NCBI RefSeq assembly: GCF_033568475.1
Contig: NC_133121.1
Span: 2,418,001 to 2,482,000 of the forward strand
From: Henckelia pumila
Lineage: Eukaryota > Streptophyta > Magnoliopsida > Lamiales > Gesneriaceae
DNA: 64,000 nt
Direction of reading: 5' to 3'
This document shows positions 10,930 to 22,606 of this stretch, piece after piece (positions within the stretch are counted from its first letter, which is position 1; every line of letters starts with the position of its first letter). The notes under the pieces were generated by a model, which was not told the DNA's origin, did not search any database, and saw only the letters and a list, made by a program, of their open reading frames with translations. Made by a program: the position numbers and the translations under genes.

Positions 10930-11820
10930 ATGGCGGCCGATTTCGATCGTCTTCCGAAGGAGTTAATCATCTATGTATTCGAGAAGATATTGGATGCAAG
11001 AAGCCTATTCATGTGCTACTCCGCCTGCAAGCAATTTGCCGCACTTGTTCGTCAAACCCGATTCGTTTCTTTGCGAATTCCATATTCTTCATTCAGTTGG
11101 GTTCCTGTTTGGCCACCCGGAATTCTGAAGTTTCTGAGGAAACTTCGTCGCCTGGAATCCGCCACCATTCACTTCTCTCTCCCGGATCCTCCTAAATATC
11201 CCAACAGATCCTCCAAGTTTTTATTAAAGTGGAGGTCCGACTCATCTGGCTTCATCTTCCTTTTCTGCGAGAATTGCGTCGAATTTGATCATGTTAGTAC
11301 ATGCGGCGACAACGACAAAGAAGACGAATTCCCGTCATTATTTGATGAAATTTCAGCTCGGTTGGCTTGGATGGAAGATCAACTGCGTGACTCGACGTTG
11401 AGAATTTTTTACGTAGAAGAGCTTATTCCACTTTTTCCAAAGTTAAAAAGTGTGGAGGCGGTGGACTCCATGGGACGGGGGAGATTTGTTTTGGATGAAC
11501 AAGGTATCTCTATGGTGAAAGGGAAAAATAATTGTTGTCGTGAGTTTTGGATAAGAAGGTGGAATGCACCCCAAGTCGTGTTGCCATTATCTCGATGTGT
11601 AATGAAGGAGGTGACTCTGATTAGAATCGGAGAAACCCGAGATTTCACGGAGGAGAAGAATAGTTTGTTTGAAGATACAGAATATCAGGGAGCCGCCGCT
11701 AACATCATGAAGAAATATTGCCATATTCCCTCTGATGCAATGGTTTCATTTGTCACGCTCGCTGATGCCGTAATGTACGGAATGTTTACTCAAAAAACTG
11801 CACATCATCTTTTTAATTGA
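10930..11820 (+). CDS. F-box protein, copy 3 (only long intact copy)
   Basis: A single-exon frame encodes 296 residues from the ATG at 10930, which has a good plant context (AAGATGGCG) and matches the starts of copies 2 and 7. An in-frame ATG at 10912 would add six residues. An F-box lies at about residues 3-45 (DRLPKELIIYVFEKILDARS then LFMCYSACKQF). A long C-terminal part includes GFIFLFCENCVEF, an acidic loop, LRIFYVEELIPLFPKLKSVE and LPLSRCVMKEVTLIRIGET. This layout resembles the plant F-box family that includes AUF1 and At4g18380-like proteins, so the probable role is substrate receptor of an SCF ubiquitin ligase. Compared with copy 5, the end carries a 2-base insertion that shifts the frame and removes roughly the last 20 residues. 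Confidence 0.65.
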   Translation: MAADFDRLPKELIIYVFEKILDARSLFMCYSACKQFAALVRQTRFVSLRIPYSSFSWVPVWPPGILKFLRKLRRLESATIHFSLPDPPKYPNRSSKFLLKWRSDSSGFIFLFCENCVEFDHVSTCGDNDKEDEFPSLFDEISARLAWMEDQLRDSTLRIFYVEELIPLFPKLKSVEAVDSMGRGRFVLDEQGISMVKGKNNCCREFWIRRWNAPQVVLPLSRCVMKEVTLIRIGETRDFTEEKNSLFEDTEYQGAAANIMKKYCHIPSDAMVSFVTLADAVMYGMFTQKTAHHLFN

Positions 11821-11876
11821 GTGCCTATTCCCTTCCAATAAAACATGGGATTGAGAATCAGGTATTTGATTTATGA
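11821..11876 (+). other. Out-of-frame remnant of the F-box C-terminal tail
   Basis: In another frame this reads SAYSLPIKHGIENQVFDL and then TGA (11874-11876), the tail that is in frame in copy 5 at about 18940-18999. It shows the stop at 11818-11820 is premature relative to the family. Confidence 0.6.
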
Positions 11877-12580
11877 TTAGGATATATGATACTGAACTCT
11901 ATGGGACGGGTGTCCCAAGTTTGGAATTAATTTTTTTTTTTGCAACCATCTTACTTTTGGTTGTATATATTTGCTATATTCATTCAAATACTTTTAGTTA
12001 TTTCTGGGAAATTATTAGTCAACCACTTCTAGTTTTCCTATCTTTTCGTGCATATATATATATTTGCATTGTAATTATTATTATTAAAAAAAATTAGCAG
12101 TTATTAAACATTAAAACTTATATCAATTAGTAAACCATTATGAAAGATTGATATGTCATATGTGTAAACAAGTTAAGTTCATTAATTTCTAGTACTTTCA
12201 AAATTCAAGTAGGCGTGTTCGAAAGATCAAATAAACTCTGGTGCGTAGAAAATTATTTGTGAAAAATAAAATTAAGGTAGTGTTTGAGAGAGCATGTAAA
12301 AAACATTTTTTTTGCTTTCAACTTAACCAAATTTTAAAATTTTGTGAAATTTTGTTAAGAAAAAATTTAGAAGTGCTTTTTAGAAGCTACTCTACCTAAA
12401 ACTTATACATCATTTTGATAATAGGAAATTTTGTTTAAAATGTTCAAATTTAGTAATATATATTTTAATTTAAAAAACATAGATATATGTGCCGAGTATT
12501 TTGTACTAAAATATTTTTAGTATATATCTATATATTGATAGGTCAAGTATGAAAAAAAAAGTGTGAATGTAAATTTATTT
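11877..12580. other. 3' flank of copy 3 and AT-rich spacer
   Basis: 11877-12090 is nearly identical to the 3' flank of copy 5 (19000-19195), including TCTATGGGACGGGTGTCCCA. The rest is AT-rich with no gene. GTGAATGTAAATTTATTTTG at about 12563-12582 is the F-box upstream motif seen near 3975, 10150 and 24427. Confidence 0.5.
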
Positions 12581-13023
12581 TGGACTCCATGGGACGGGGG
12601 AGATTTGTTTTGGATGAACAAGGTGTCTCTAAGGTGAAGGAGAATACCAGTCATCGTCGTATGTTTTGGATAAGAAGATGGAGTGCATCCGAGGTTAAGT
12701 TGTCATTTTCTGGACGTGTAATGAAGGAGGTGACTTTAATTACGGTCGGAGAAAATGAAGATTACAATAAATTCACGGAGGAGAATTGGTTTGAGGAGAC
12801 AGAATATCGTGAAGTCGTCGCAACCATGATGAAGAAATATCGTTGCTTTCCTTTTGAAGCTAAAATGATAGATCGCACGTTCGCTGATGCCGCAATGTTC
12901 GAAATGGGACATGAACAATCTAACTACACAATACTTTTAGGATCGGCAGGCTACTCCCTTCGTAGAGACAGACGTTACAGAATGAAATGGCGAGGACAAC
13001 GGAAACTAATATACATAGGTTGA
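12581..13023 (+). pseudogene. F-box family copy 4, 5'-truncated
   Basis: The sequence enters the gene at DSMGRGRFVLDEQG, equivalent to about residue 180 of copy 3, and stays open to TGA at 13021-13023. It ends with YSLRRDRRYRMKW and RGQRKLIYIG. The first ATG is at 12589 (144 residues). It has no F-box. The upstream motif is joined to the coding part exactly at TGGACTCCA, a 9-base word present at both places in copy 3, so a deletion through microhomology made it. Its 3' flank is split by the copia element and resumes at about 17743. Confidence 0.7.
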
Positions 13024-13094
13024 AATTTTTCTACATTTATATAATAATATAATATTTCCTGCTCTATGGGTAATAATTTGCAAAATTGGCACAA

Positions 13095-13099
13095 TTTAT
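13095..13099. other. Target site duplication, left (copia)
   Basis: TTTAT, repeated exactly at 17738-17742 on the other side of the element. Confidence 0.9.
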
Positions 13100-13276
13100 T
13101 GTTAAAACTGAAGAAAGAGAAACAAGTAATTGGCGATGAAAATATTCATCATTTTCTGTTGGAAGGAAAAATTAAATTGTTCTGTACAATGCAAAGCTCC
13201 TGTCTTATTTATATGTACAAAGAAACGCTAAAACTCAAACACGCTTTAGTTATTTATATATTTTCCAAACTCAACA
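13100..13276 (-). repeat. Copia 3' LTR
   Basis: 177 bp, beginning TG and ending CA on the + strand. It differs from the partner LTR at about three positions. Confidence 0.95.
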
Positions 13277-13290
13277 CTCCCCTCAAGCTT
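13277..13290 (-). other. Polypurine tract
   Basis: On the - strand AAGCTTGAGGGGAG lies directly before the 3' LTR, the expected plus-strand priming site. Confidence 0.8.
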
Positions 13291-16200
13291 GGAATAAGTG
13301 ACATATCCCAAGCTTGGACAATAAATATAAATGCTGCTGCTTGCCCAAGGCTTTAGTAAACAGATCAGCTGGTTGCTCTTTCGTAGTAATGTGCGAAGTT
13401 TTGATTAACTTTTCACGAATCTTCTCTCGAACCAAGTGACAATCAATTTCTATATGTTTCGTTCTTTCGTGAAACATCGGATTTGCAGCAATGTGCATCG
13501 CAGCTGTACTATCACAATACAAATCCACAGGTTGTGCTAACTGAATTCCCATGTCACGCAGAACTCCAACTATCCACACTACTTCACATGTTACATTGGC
13601 CATCGCCCTGTATTCTGCCTCCGCAGACGATCTTGAGACTGTCGTTTGCTTCTTTGTTTTCCAGGATACCAAAGACTCTCCAAGTTTAATGCAATAACCT
13701 GTAATTGATCTTCTAGTCATAGGACATGTTCCCCAATCAGAATCACAAAATGCCGATAATTCAAGTTTACTGGCTGCTGATAATAAAATCCCTTGGCCTG
13801 GTGTTGATTTTAAGTATCTCAACACCTTTGTTGCTGCATCCATATGAGAAGCCTTTGGGCTCTTCAGGAATTGACTCAAGGTTTGCACCGCAAAACAAAT
13901 ATCTGGTCTAGTAACCGTGAGATATATAAGACGACCAACCAATCTTCTATAAGAACTTGGATCATCCAACAAAGGATCAACCGTATCTTCTTGACCAGAG
14001 CTATCATCAAACTCCTTAGATGTAAATCTGACATTTTGCTCCATGGGAGTATCACTAACCTTTGAACCCAATAGCCCTGCATCTGTTATAAGTTCTAAGG
14101 CATATTTTCGTTGGTTCAAACAGATTCCATGCTTTGATCTAGCCACTTCGATACCTAGAAAATATTTCAAAGTTCCCAAATCCTTAATCTTGATATTGGA
14201 ATGTAAATGCTTCTTTAGAGTAATGATTGAATCCTCATGATTTCCTGTTATGACTATGTCATCAACATAGACCAACAACAGTGTGATGAATGTGCCATTT
14301 TTCTTAACAAACAAGGAATGATCATGAGAAGACTGCTGAAAACCAGCTTCTGTCACAATAGAAGCAAATTTGATATTCCACTGTCGTGATGCTTGCCTAA
14401 GACCATATAAGGATTTCACCAACTTACACACTTTGGGCTTCCCAAACTCCCCCTCACTTCGAATTCCCTTATGAGACTCCCCCTGAATTCGAAGACCAGG
14501 AGGTAAGACCATATATATCTCCTCATCAAGATCACCTTGAAGAAAGGCATTGGTGACATCCATTTGATATAAAGGCCAACAAAAGATTGTAGCCACACTA
14601 AGCAAGAAACGGACAGTGGTAAGCTTAGCAACCGGGGAAAAGTATCATGAAAATCAACACCAAAAAGCTGCATATAACCCTTAGCCACAAGCCGGGCTTT
14701 AAATCTATCCACACGACCATCAGCATGATACTTAATTTTGTAAACCCATTTATTTCCAATAGGAATCTTACCAGGTGGCAAATCAACTATCTCCCAAGTA
14801 TGATTATTAGCCAAAGCGAGCAACTCATGATCCATAGCTTGTATCCAACGAGGATCAAGAAATGCTTCTTGGTAGGTGGAAGGTTCTTTGTTAGCAGAAA
14901 TGGACGTGAGAAAAGCTTTATAAGAAGGAGAAATATGAGAGTAAGAAAGATAATTGGAAATAGAATGGGGCAAAGTAGAACAAATGAAATCCTGAGTCCA
15001 AAGAGGCGGCTTAGGAACTCGGGTGGAACGGCGAGGGGAAAGTGGAGGCAAATTGGAGGGAGGAACAGAAGGAATAGGTAGGGATGCAGAGGGCTGGACA
15101 TGGTCAAGCAAAACAGGAGCATCCTCAGGAAATATGGGAGAAGAAGGAGCAGACTGTGCAAAAGGAAAAATAGTCTCAAAAAAATGAACATCTCTGGAAA
15201 CAAAGAATTTGTGTGTGCTAAGATTCTGTAGCTTATATCCCTTTTGAGTGGGAGAATACCCAAGAAAGACGCAAGCAGCAGCTCGAGGAGAAAATTTGTC
15301 ACCTCGAGGAAGAGTAGAAGCATAACACAAACAACCGAAGACCCTAAGTTGAGAATAAGAAGGTGAATGACCAGTTAAGACTTCAAATGGAGTCTTATTC
15401 GATAAAAGAGGTGTTGGAGTACGATTGATAAGATAGACAGAAGTAAGAACACAATCTCCCCAACATTTATGTGGAAGAGAAGCTTGAAACTTCAAAGAAC
15501 GAGCAATATTGAGAATATGACGATGTTTGCGTTCAACAAGCCCATTTTGTTGAGGTGTATATGGGCAAGAACTTTGGTGAATTATCCCCAAGGACAAGAA
15601 TAGCTCTTTACATTCTCTTTGAAAAAATTCGTTGGCATTATCAGTTCGAATAGTGTTGATAGTGGTAGAAAATTGATTACGAATGAGAGCCAGAAAGCCT
15701 TTTATTTTAGAAAGCACATCTAACTTGGAATGCATGAGGTATACCCAAGTGCTTCTCGTGTAATCATCCACTATAGTAAGAAAATATCTCTCCCCATTAT
15801 ATGTTGGATTATGAAAAGGACCCCATACATCCATGTGAACTAGCTGGAAAATATGACTAGAATCATTGGATCGTTTGGAAGGAAATGAAACACGAGTTTG
15901 TTTGGAAATAGGACAAACAGAACAATGTTGCAAATCAAAATGAGATGACATAAATGGCAATAAACGCATTCGAGTTACAGATATATGGCCAAGTCTTTGA
16001 TGCCAAAGAGTGTCTTTATTGACATCATTACAAATTGTATTATTTACTGCATATAGTAAAGAAGTACAAGGTGGAAGAACTAAGTATTTTGATGAAGAAC
16101 TAAGATTGCCAGCAGAAGGTTGGAAACTCGAACAATTGAGGAAGTATAGACCATTTTTCTCTCTACCAATCCCCAGGATCCTCCCACTTGATAGGGCCTG

Positions 16201-17561
16201 AAATACACACAAATGGGGATAGAATGTGACAAAGCAGTGATGAGCTTTAGTGAACTTAGAAACAGAAAGTAGATTATATTGAAACTCAGGGACAAACAGG
16301 ACATTGGATAGGGATATGGATTCATTTAAAACAACAGTGCCTATACGAGTGACCTTGGTGGAACTACCATTTGGCAATTGAATTGACCCTGTTGTATCAG
16401 CATAGGATCTAGAGTTGCATAGCAAACTTTGTTGGCCAACCATATGATCATTTGCACCTGTGTCAATAATCCATTGAGAATCTAAACTGTTGGCACAAGA
16501 GGAATGATTACATGCCATATTTGCAGAGACAATGTTCTCATGATTCTCCATATGATCCTTTTCCAGAAGCTTCAATATAGCAGCATATTGATCAGCAGTA
16601 AAAAATGTGCCTGCCAATTGGGAGGAGCTAGGTGGTTCTTCTTCCTCAGATTTAGCCACAGAAACATTAGCTTTCCCAAACTGCCTACCACGTTCCATTC
16701 CATCCTTACCAGGTCTTGAATTATGTCCTTTACCTGATCCTTTATGCAATCTGTGTCCAGGAGGATATCCTATCAATCTGTAGCAATTCTCCTTATTATG
16801 TCCAAGCCAATTGCAATGTTCACAGCGAACATTGCTCTTTCTTTTATCTTGAGCATAGTAAAAGACAGATGTCGGGAGGTCAGGAGATACACTAGATAGA
16901 TTGCGATGCGACTCTTCTTGTGAGATAATTGCAAATGCATGACTGACAGTTGGAAGTGGATTCATCATCAAAACATGACTACGAATCAAAGCATAACTCT
17001 CATTCAGTCCCATAAGGAATTGAAGTAACTTGTGTTGCTGCTCATCTCAACAAATTTCATTGCAGATTCACACTTACACGACGGCAATGTCACCATAGAA
17101 GAATACTCATCCCACAGTTGTCTAAGTTTCGAGTAATAGACTGAAATCGTACTATTACCTTGAACCAGACGTCCAATATCTCGATGAAGTGTGAAGATCC
17201 TCGATCCGTTTACTTTGTCAAATCTTTCCCGTAGAACTTCCCATACTATCAGCGCCTCTGTTGAATACACAATTCCAGCAAATATCTCCTTAGAAACAGA
17301 GTTCATAATCCATGATAGAACGATCGCATTACACCTTTCCCACTGCAATAAGGTGTCCGATTCAGGATCTGGCTTCTTACAACTTTCATTGATGAATGCG
17401 ATCTTATTTTTAGCGCGAAGCGCAATTAACATTGCACGACTCCAGATTCCGTAATTCTCAGTCCCGATCAAGTGTTCATTGATCAAATTGAGTCCTGGTG
17501 TATCAGATGGATTTATGTAGAGCGGATCCGCAGCATCAAAACCTCCTTTCTCTGATACCAT
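13283..17561 (-). pseudogene. Copia gag-pol polyprotein, two frameshifts
   Basis: Three overlapping frames make up one polyprotein. 17561-17004 is gag: it starts MVSEKGGFDAADPLY and includes GIWSRAMLIAL. About 17013-14600 carries a zinc knuckle (C-X2-C-X4-H-X4-C near 16824-16782), protease DTGA (about 16460), the integrase HHCC region with LWHQRLGH, the integrase core (DVWGPF, then RTDNANEF, then TPQQNGLVERKH) and the start of reverse transcriptase (KWVYKIK, RLVAKG). About 14640-13283 holds the reverse transcriptase catalytic YVDD (near 14260) and RNase H (DSDWGTC, SSAEAEYRA), ending in TAG near 13283. The frames change near 17010 and 14610. The gag ATG overlaps the last LTR base and the primer-binding site. 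Confidence 0.9.
17550..17560 (-). other. Copia primer-binding site
   Basis: TGGTATCAGAG on the - strand follows the 5' LTR directly. It matches the initiator tRNA-Met 3' end. Confidence 0.85.
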
Positions 17562-17737
17562 GTTAAAACTGAAGAAAGAGGAACAAGTAATTGGCGATGA
17601 AAATATTCATCATTTTCTGTTGGAAGGAAAAATTAAATTGTTCTGTACAATGCAAAGCTCCTGTCCTATTTATATGTACAAAGAAACGCTAAAACTCAAA
17701 CACGCTTTAGTTATTTATATATTTCCCAAACTCAACA
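17561..17737 (-). repeat. Copia 5' LTR
   Basis: 177-bp partner of the LTR at 13100-13276. Confidence 0.95.
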
Positions 17738-17742
17738 TTTAT

Positions 17743-18310
17743 AGATCATTATTTTTTTAGAGGAAAAAAAAGAAGGGATGAATACTCCTCTTGTGTCAAC
17801 CCCTAGTTTGTAATGGGCATGGGGAAGTAGAGTGGATGGGTGGTATATCGTATCGAAATTATTTTTATATACATACATGTTTTTGGTATATCAAATTTTT
17901 TTCCTATATTTATACGATATCATATGAATTTTTTCATATCAAAATTTCATAATTTCGGTATCGGTATGAATTTTTTTCATATCAATTATGTTTTTGATAC
18001 GATATACCAAAAATCTACTTAATTGTTTGTACTTGGTGGTTTCTATACTATGTTAAACCATTGTGGAAACTTTAGGTGATGCATTGATTTTTGAGGAAAA
18101 AGAGTAGGGGAATCTTTATTTGTTAAGTGTGATTCTGCTACAAGACACTTATATTTAACTTGGACCCCAGGTACCGTTTGGTTCCGGTTATGAGATAAGT
18201 AATACATTAATAATTAAAAAAATATAATATAAAATAAATAAAAAATTATTGTTAATATAGTAATTGATAGATTATAATTTATGATTTGATTGATTAAATT
18301 TTATATAAAA
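17743..18310. other. Resumed 3' flank of F-box copy 4, a TIR element and AT-rich spacer
   Basis: 17743-17835 continues the flank interrupted at 13099 and resembles 5065-5160 (TTGTGTCAA, then GGGCATG). A TIR element at 17841-18009 follows. Nothing else is recognised up to copy 5. Confidence 0.5.
17841..18009. mobile_element. Small TIR element (GATACGATATACC family)
   Basis: TGGTATATCGTATC at 17841-17854 is perfectly inverted as GATACGATATACCA at 17996-18009, with AT-rich, partly self-complementary DNA between. Similar words fill 52853-53175. Confidence 0.55.
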
Positions 18311-18999
18311 ATGTCATCTGGTTTCATCTTCCTTTTCTGCGAGAATTGCGTCGAATTTGATGGTAGTACATGCGGCGACAAGGACGAAGAAGAAGACGAA
18401 TTCCCGTTATTATTTGAGGAAAATTCAGCTCTCTTTGCTTGGATGGAAGATCAATTGCATGACTCGAGGTTGAGAATTCTTTACGTAGAAGAGCTTATTC
18501 CACTTTTTCCAAAGCTAAAAAGTGTGGAGGCGGTGGACTCCATGGGACGGGGGAGATTTGTTTTGGATGAACAAGGTATCTCTATGGTGAAAGATAATCA
18601 CTTTGGTACTGTTTTTCCACCAGATGTAGATGATCCCATGGACCAGAAAGGGAATAATTGTTTTCGTGAGTTTTGGATAAGAAGTTGGAGTGCACCCCAA
18701 GTCATTTTGCCATTATCTGGATGTGTAATGAAGGAGGTGACTCTGATCAGAGTCGGAGAAACCCGAGATTTCACAAAAGAGAAAATATTTGGTTTGAATA
18801 GACGGAATATCAGGAAGCCGCCGCAAACATCATGAAGAAATATTGTCATATTCCCTCTGATGCAATGGTTTCAGTTCGCACGCTTGCTGATGCCGTAATG
18901 TACGAAATATATACTCAAAAAGCTGCAGCATCTTTTGGATTGAGTGCCTATTCCCTTCCAATAAAACATGGGATTGAGAATCAAGTATTTGATTTATGA
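18311..18999 (+). pseudogene. F-box family copy 5, 5'-truncated and frameshifted
   Basis: It starts inside the gene at SSGFIFLFCENCVEFDGSTCG and runs collinear with copy 3 through LRILYVEELIPLFPKLKSVE and MKEVTLIRVGETRDFT. It carries about 20 residues (near NHFGTVFPPDVDDPMDQ) that copy 3 lacks. Near 18785 an indel shifts the frame, and the correct downstream frame also has a TAG where copies 3 and 4 have an acidic codon. The family C-terminus (SLPIKHGIENQVFDL then TGA) is then preserved. No F-box remains. The 3' flank is nearly identical to that of copy 3. Confidence 0.7.
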
Positions 19000-20802
19000 T
19001 TAGGATAATAAACTCTATGGGACGGGTGTCCCAAGTTTGGAATTAATATTTTTTTGCAACTATCTTACTTGGTTGTATATATTTGCTATATTCATTCAAA
19101 TATTTTTAGTTATTTCTGGGAAATTATTAGTCAACCACTTCTTTTCCTATATTTTCGTACATATATATATATTTGCATTGTCATTATTATTATTTAAAAA
19201 AATAGAGAAAGGGTAATTTTGGTAAAATAAAAGATGGTGTATTAGGAGAAGATTCTTTATATATAGAAGAAGATATTAGCGTCTCTTGCAAACAATGCAC
19301 ATAAATCTATTTTTTTTATCAGTTAGATATGTCAAATCTATCCATATTTATAATAAACGTAATAATAATTTTAGCAATAAAAAATAATATTATTGGTGGG
19401 TGACCCAAATAGGATAGATTTGTTTTATAAAATGAAATGTAAGATCATCTCACAAGATTTTTTTATATTTTTAATGAATAATTTTTTTTTCTACATGATT
19501 TTCATTTAATTTTTAGAACTGACATGATGAATTAAAATATTGAAAACTTTAGCTAAAAAATTTTCATATATATTTTTTTCACGGGTGACCCAAATAGGAG
19601 ATCTTTTTCATAAAAATGAGATTTGAAACCATCACACAAGAGGTTTTTGCGATTTTTAATGCACAAATTTTTATGTTAATTAATTTTCATGTTATTTTTA
19701 GAACTAACATTATAAATTAAAATATTCAAAAGAAGAAAATTATCAATTTGGTTTTGTATGTTGGTTGTATTTCGTTTTGGTCCTATGTTGCCATACTTTC
19801 GAAAATGTACAAAAGCTTATAAGTTGGGTTCTATGCAAGGAAAATTAATTATGCAAACCAAAAAATGAAAAAAAAAATGAACTTAAATAGAGAAACAAAA
19901 AATATGTGAATCGTTTGCTTCAAACAAATCTTCACAGAAATAAAAATCTAATTGAAGTGATCGAGTCCAATTTCCACTCATTTAAATAATAATCCAAAAA
20001 AAATTTGTTAGATTTTAGTTTAAATACTATTGTTGTCGATGTAAATGGTAGAAGTTTATCCATCCTTTCTTTTTTGGAGTTTAAGTCTATTACGTCTGTC
20101 AAGTCATGTGACAGAAAATATTGCCACTTAAATTCTTTTGTACAAATCAATTAGAGTGATTGATTCAATATTTAGGTTTTTGTTTGTGTGAAAATTTATT
20201 TGAGATAAATGATTCACATAATTCACTTTTATATTATGTTTTTTTATAGTTACATTTGCTTACGTCGAACCCAACATATGACATATAACAACTAAAAATG
20301 TGCTAGGTAGGCAACATATTATTATAACTAAGTAAACACACAGTTATCTGATTCCGTGCGTGATACAAGATGAAATTAAAAAAAAATCTAGATTATTGTA
20401 CATATTCCTAAACATGAAAACTTACAAAACCAAAACCAAATCAAGCCAACGTAGGACTCAATTGCTAATTTTCCATATTCAAAATTTGTAGTAGGCCAGT
20501 TCCGTTTTATAAGATTAATATCCAACACTTTTAAGTATTACACTTGGTTTGTTACATAAACATATCTACCTAATAATTATTTAATATAACCAAACAATCA
20601 TAAATTGTGAGAAGTCCTTTGTTTCTCACGTCGCCTCAAATTAAATCGAATAAAAAAAAAATAGGTTAGATCCTACGTATACAGACATTATTATTTGTAC
20701 ATTGAAAAGTTGAGGTACTCTTATCAATTTACCTAGCTATAAATATCTTGAATACAATATAATCGCGTAAAGCGAGGTTGAAATATGTTATCTTCAAAAA
20801 AG
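19000..20802. other. Intergenic; dispersed repeat fragments and duplicated F-box upstream DNA
   Basis: 19000-19200 is F-box 3' flank. Two related stretches containing GTGACCCAAATAGGA and a CTCACAAGA-like end lie at about 19400-19465 and 19580-19650, a dispersed plant repeat present here as two partial copies. 20520-20780 matches the upstream region of F-box copy 3 without its MITE. I see no gene. Confidence 0.45.
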
Positions 20803-20965
20803 ATGGCGGCCGATTTCGATCGTCTTCCGAAGGAGTTAATCATCTATGTATTCGAGAAGATATTGGATGCAAGAAGCCTATTCATGTGCTATTCCGCCTG
20901 CAAGCAATTTGCTGCACTTGTTCGTCAAACCCGATTCGTTTCTGTGCGAATTCCATCTAATTCAT
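20803..20965 (+). pseudogene. F-box family copy 6, 5' fragment only
   Basis: The ATG at 20803 (alternative ATG at 20785) encodes an F-box almost identical to copy 3, up to TRFVSVRIPS. Homology then stops near 20965, and unrelated sequence carries the frame to a stop at about 21057. It has F-box and promoter but no substrate-binding part. If expressed, the short product would be about 84 residues. Confidence 0.65.
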
Positions 20966-21494
20966 CCGCCATCTCTGGGGATATCCGGCGAGGCTGCCGC
21001 CTCTGTCGGTGGTGGATTTTCATCAGCCATCTCTCTGCTGGTTATATGGATTCTTAGTTACAGTTCATCGACTTTATAGCAACCCCGTTGAAATTTTGTT
21101 GAAATTTAGATTTTGCTGAAATTTAATTCTTCTGCATCACCTACTCAATCAATTCCCTAGAACACAAAATTACATCAAAATTTAGATTCTGCGTTAAAAA
21201 CTCTTCTACATAAGGTAGTCAAATGTCAATCAATTCCCTACTCAATCAGTTTGTATTCAAAAATTTTTGTATGACGGTCTCATCGATTTGAGCAAATTTT
21301 TAGAGTGGAGTTATGTCCAAAGTTCATGATGCATAAATCACCGAAGCATTACATTAGTATTGAGCAAATTTTTAGAGTGGAGTTAGGTCCAAAGTTCATG
21401 ATGCATAAATCACAGAAGCATTACATTAGTAGATAGATTATCCGTCGTTCAAGCGATTAAAACCTTCGAACTCCAAGATTCCATTCAGCCGAAG
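20966..21494. repeat. Unrecognised spacer with a 72-bp tandem duplication
   Basis: AGCAAATTTTTAGAGTGGAG begins at 21291 and again at 21363. The two 72-bp copies (to about 21434) differ by two or three bases. The rest has no feature I recognise. Confidence 0.75.
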
Positions 21495-22061
21495 ATGACA
21501 GATGAAAATCCCTTACTTTCCGACACCAACGTGGCGTTGCTGGCCGAGGCGGTGCCAAAAAACCAGCAGTGTCGTCCGGCCTTAAACGACGCAATAGAGC
21601 ACTACATCGGAGAGTTTGGATGGGGACAATTCCTGCAGGCCATTCTTTTATCTTTTGCATGGTTTTTTGACGCACAGCAAACATTCATCACTATCTTAAC
21701 AGACGCACAACCCAAATGAATCTGCAAAGATTCTTGCAACAACGTTAATATTTGCGAGCTTCCAAAGGAATCTTGGTCGTGGAACCTTCCTGCATACACA
21801 TCCACCATTTCTGAATGGTCCCTCCAATGCTCAAACCCCATCATCAGTGGTCTCCCTGCTTCTTCTTACTTTGCTGGATGCTTAATAGGTGGGTTTGTTC
21901 TTGCTACGCTTGTTGACTCGTCTTTGGGTCGGAAGAATATGCTTGTTATTTCATCTCTGGTCATGTCTTTGAGCGCGAGGCATTGGCTGCTCTTTCACCA
22001 AATGTTTGGATTTACACGGCTTTAAGATTTGTCAGCGGGTTTGGCCGAGCGCCGATTTGAT

Positions 22062-22123
22062 CATGTGCACTTGTTCTTTCGACGGAATTCTCCATGTGCA
22101 CTTGTTCTTTCGACGGAATTAGT
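22062..22123 (+). repeat. 31-bp tandem duplication in the OCT pseudogene
   Basis: CATGTGCACTTGTTCTTTCG starts at 22062 and again at 22093. Confidence 0.9.
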
Positions 22124-22606
22124 TGAGAAGAAATGGAGAGGAAAAGCTGGGATTGTAGGATTCGCGTGCTATACTCTTGGGTTCTTGTCTCTTCCTGTAG
22201 CACTGTTGGTGAGAGGATGTTCGTGGAGATTAATCTATCTCTTGACATGTGTTCCATCAATTTCAATTTTATACTCGATTCTAATGTATTTCACAGTTCA
22301 AGAATCTCCCAGATGGCTCTTCATGAATGGAAGAAAGGAGGAATTTCTGAAAACTCTAAGAACCATCGCCGGATCCAAGAACCTGCAGACAGAGAGTTTC
22401 TTCAACGGAAGCATAAAATCTTGTCGAGCAAAGGGTGGGCTCTGTGGCGGCTTGCGGTGGTGACGGCGGCGGGCTTCGGCATTGGCATGATATATTACGG
22501 CTTGCCTTTAGGTCTCGGGAATATGTCTTTCGACCTGTACTTGAGCGTGACACTTAACGCTCTATCTGAATTCCCAGCCTCGTTCCTTACGTTCTTCCTC
22601 ATCGAA

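Larger units (their letters stand above)
13100..17737 (-). mobile_element. Ty1/copia retrotransposon, nearly complete
   Basis: 4,638 bp on the - strand with 177-bp LTRs at both ends, a perfect 5-bp TTTAT target duplication, a primer-binding site, a polypurine tract and gag-pol in copia order (protease, integrase, reverse transcriptase, RNase H). The two LTRs differ at only about three positions by eye, so insertion is recent relative to the F-box duplications. It sits in the 3' flank of F-box copy 4. The paralogous flank at 5054-5090 is uninterrupted. Two frameshifts in gag-pol make this copy defective. Confidence 0.95.

Noticed and set aside
13483-16719. Several + strand open frames inside the copia element
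   Set aside because: Antisense to the gag-pol frames.
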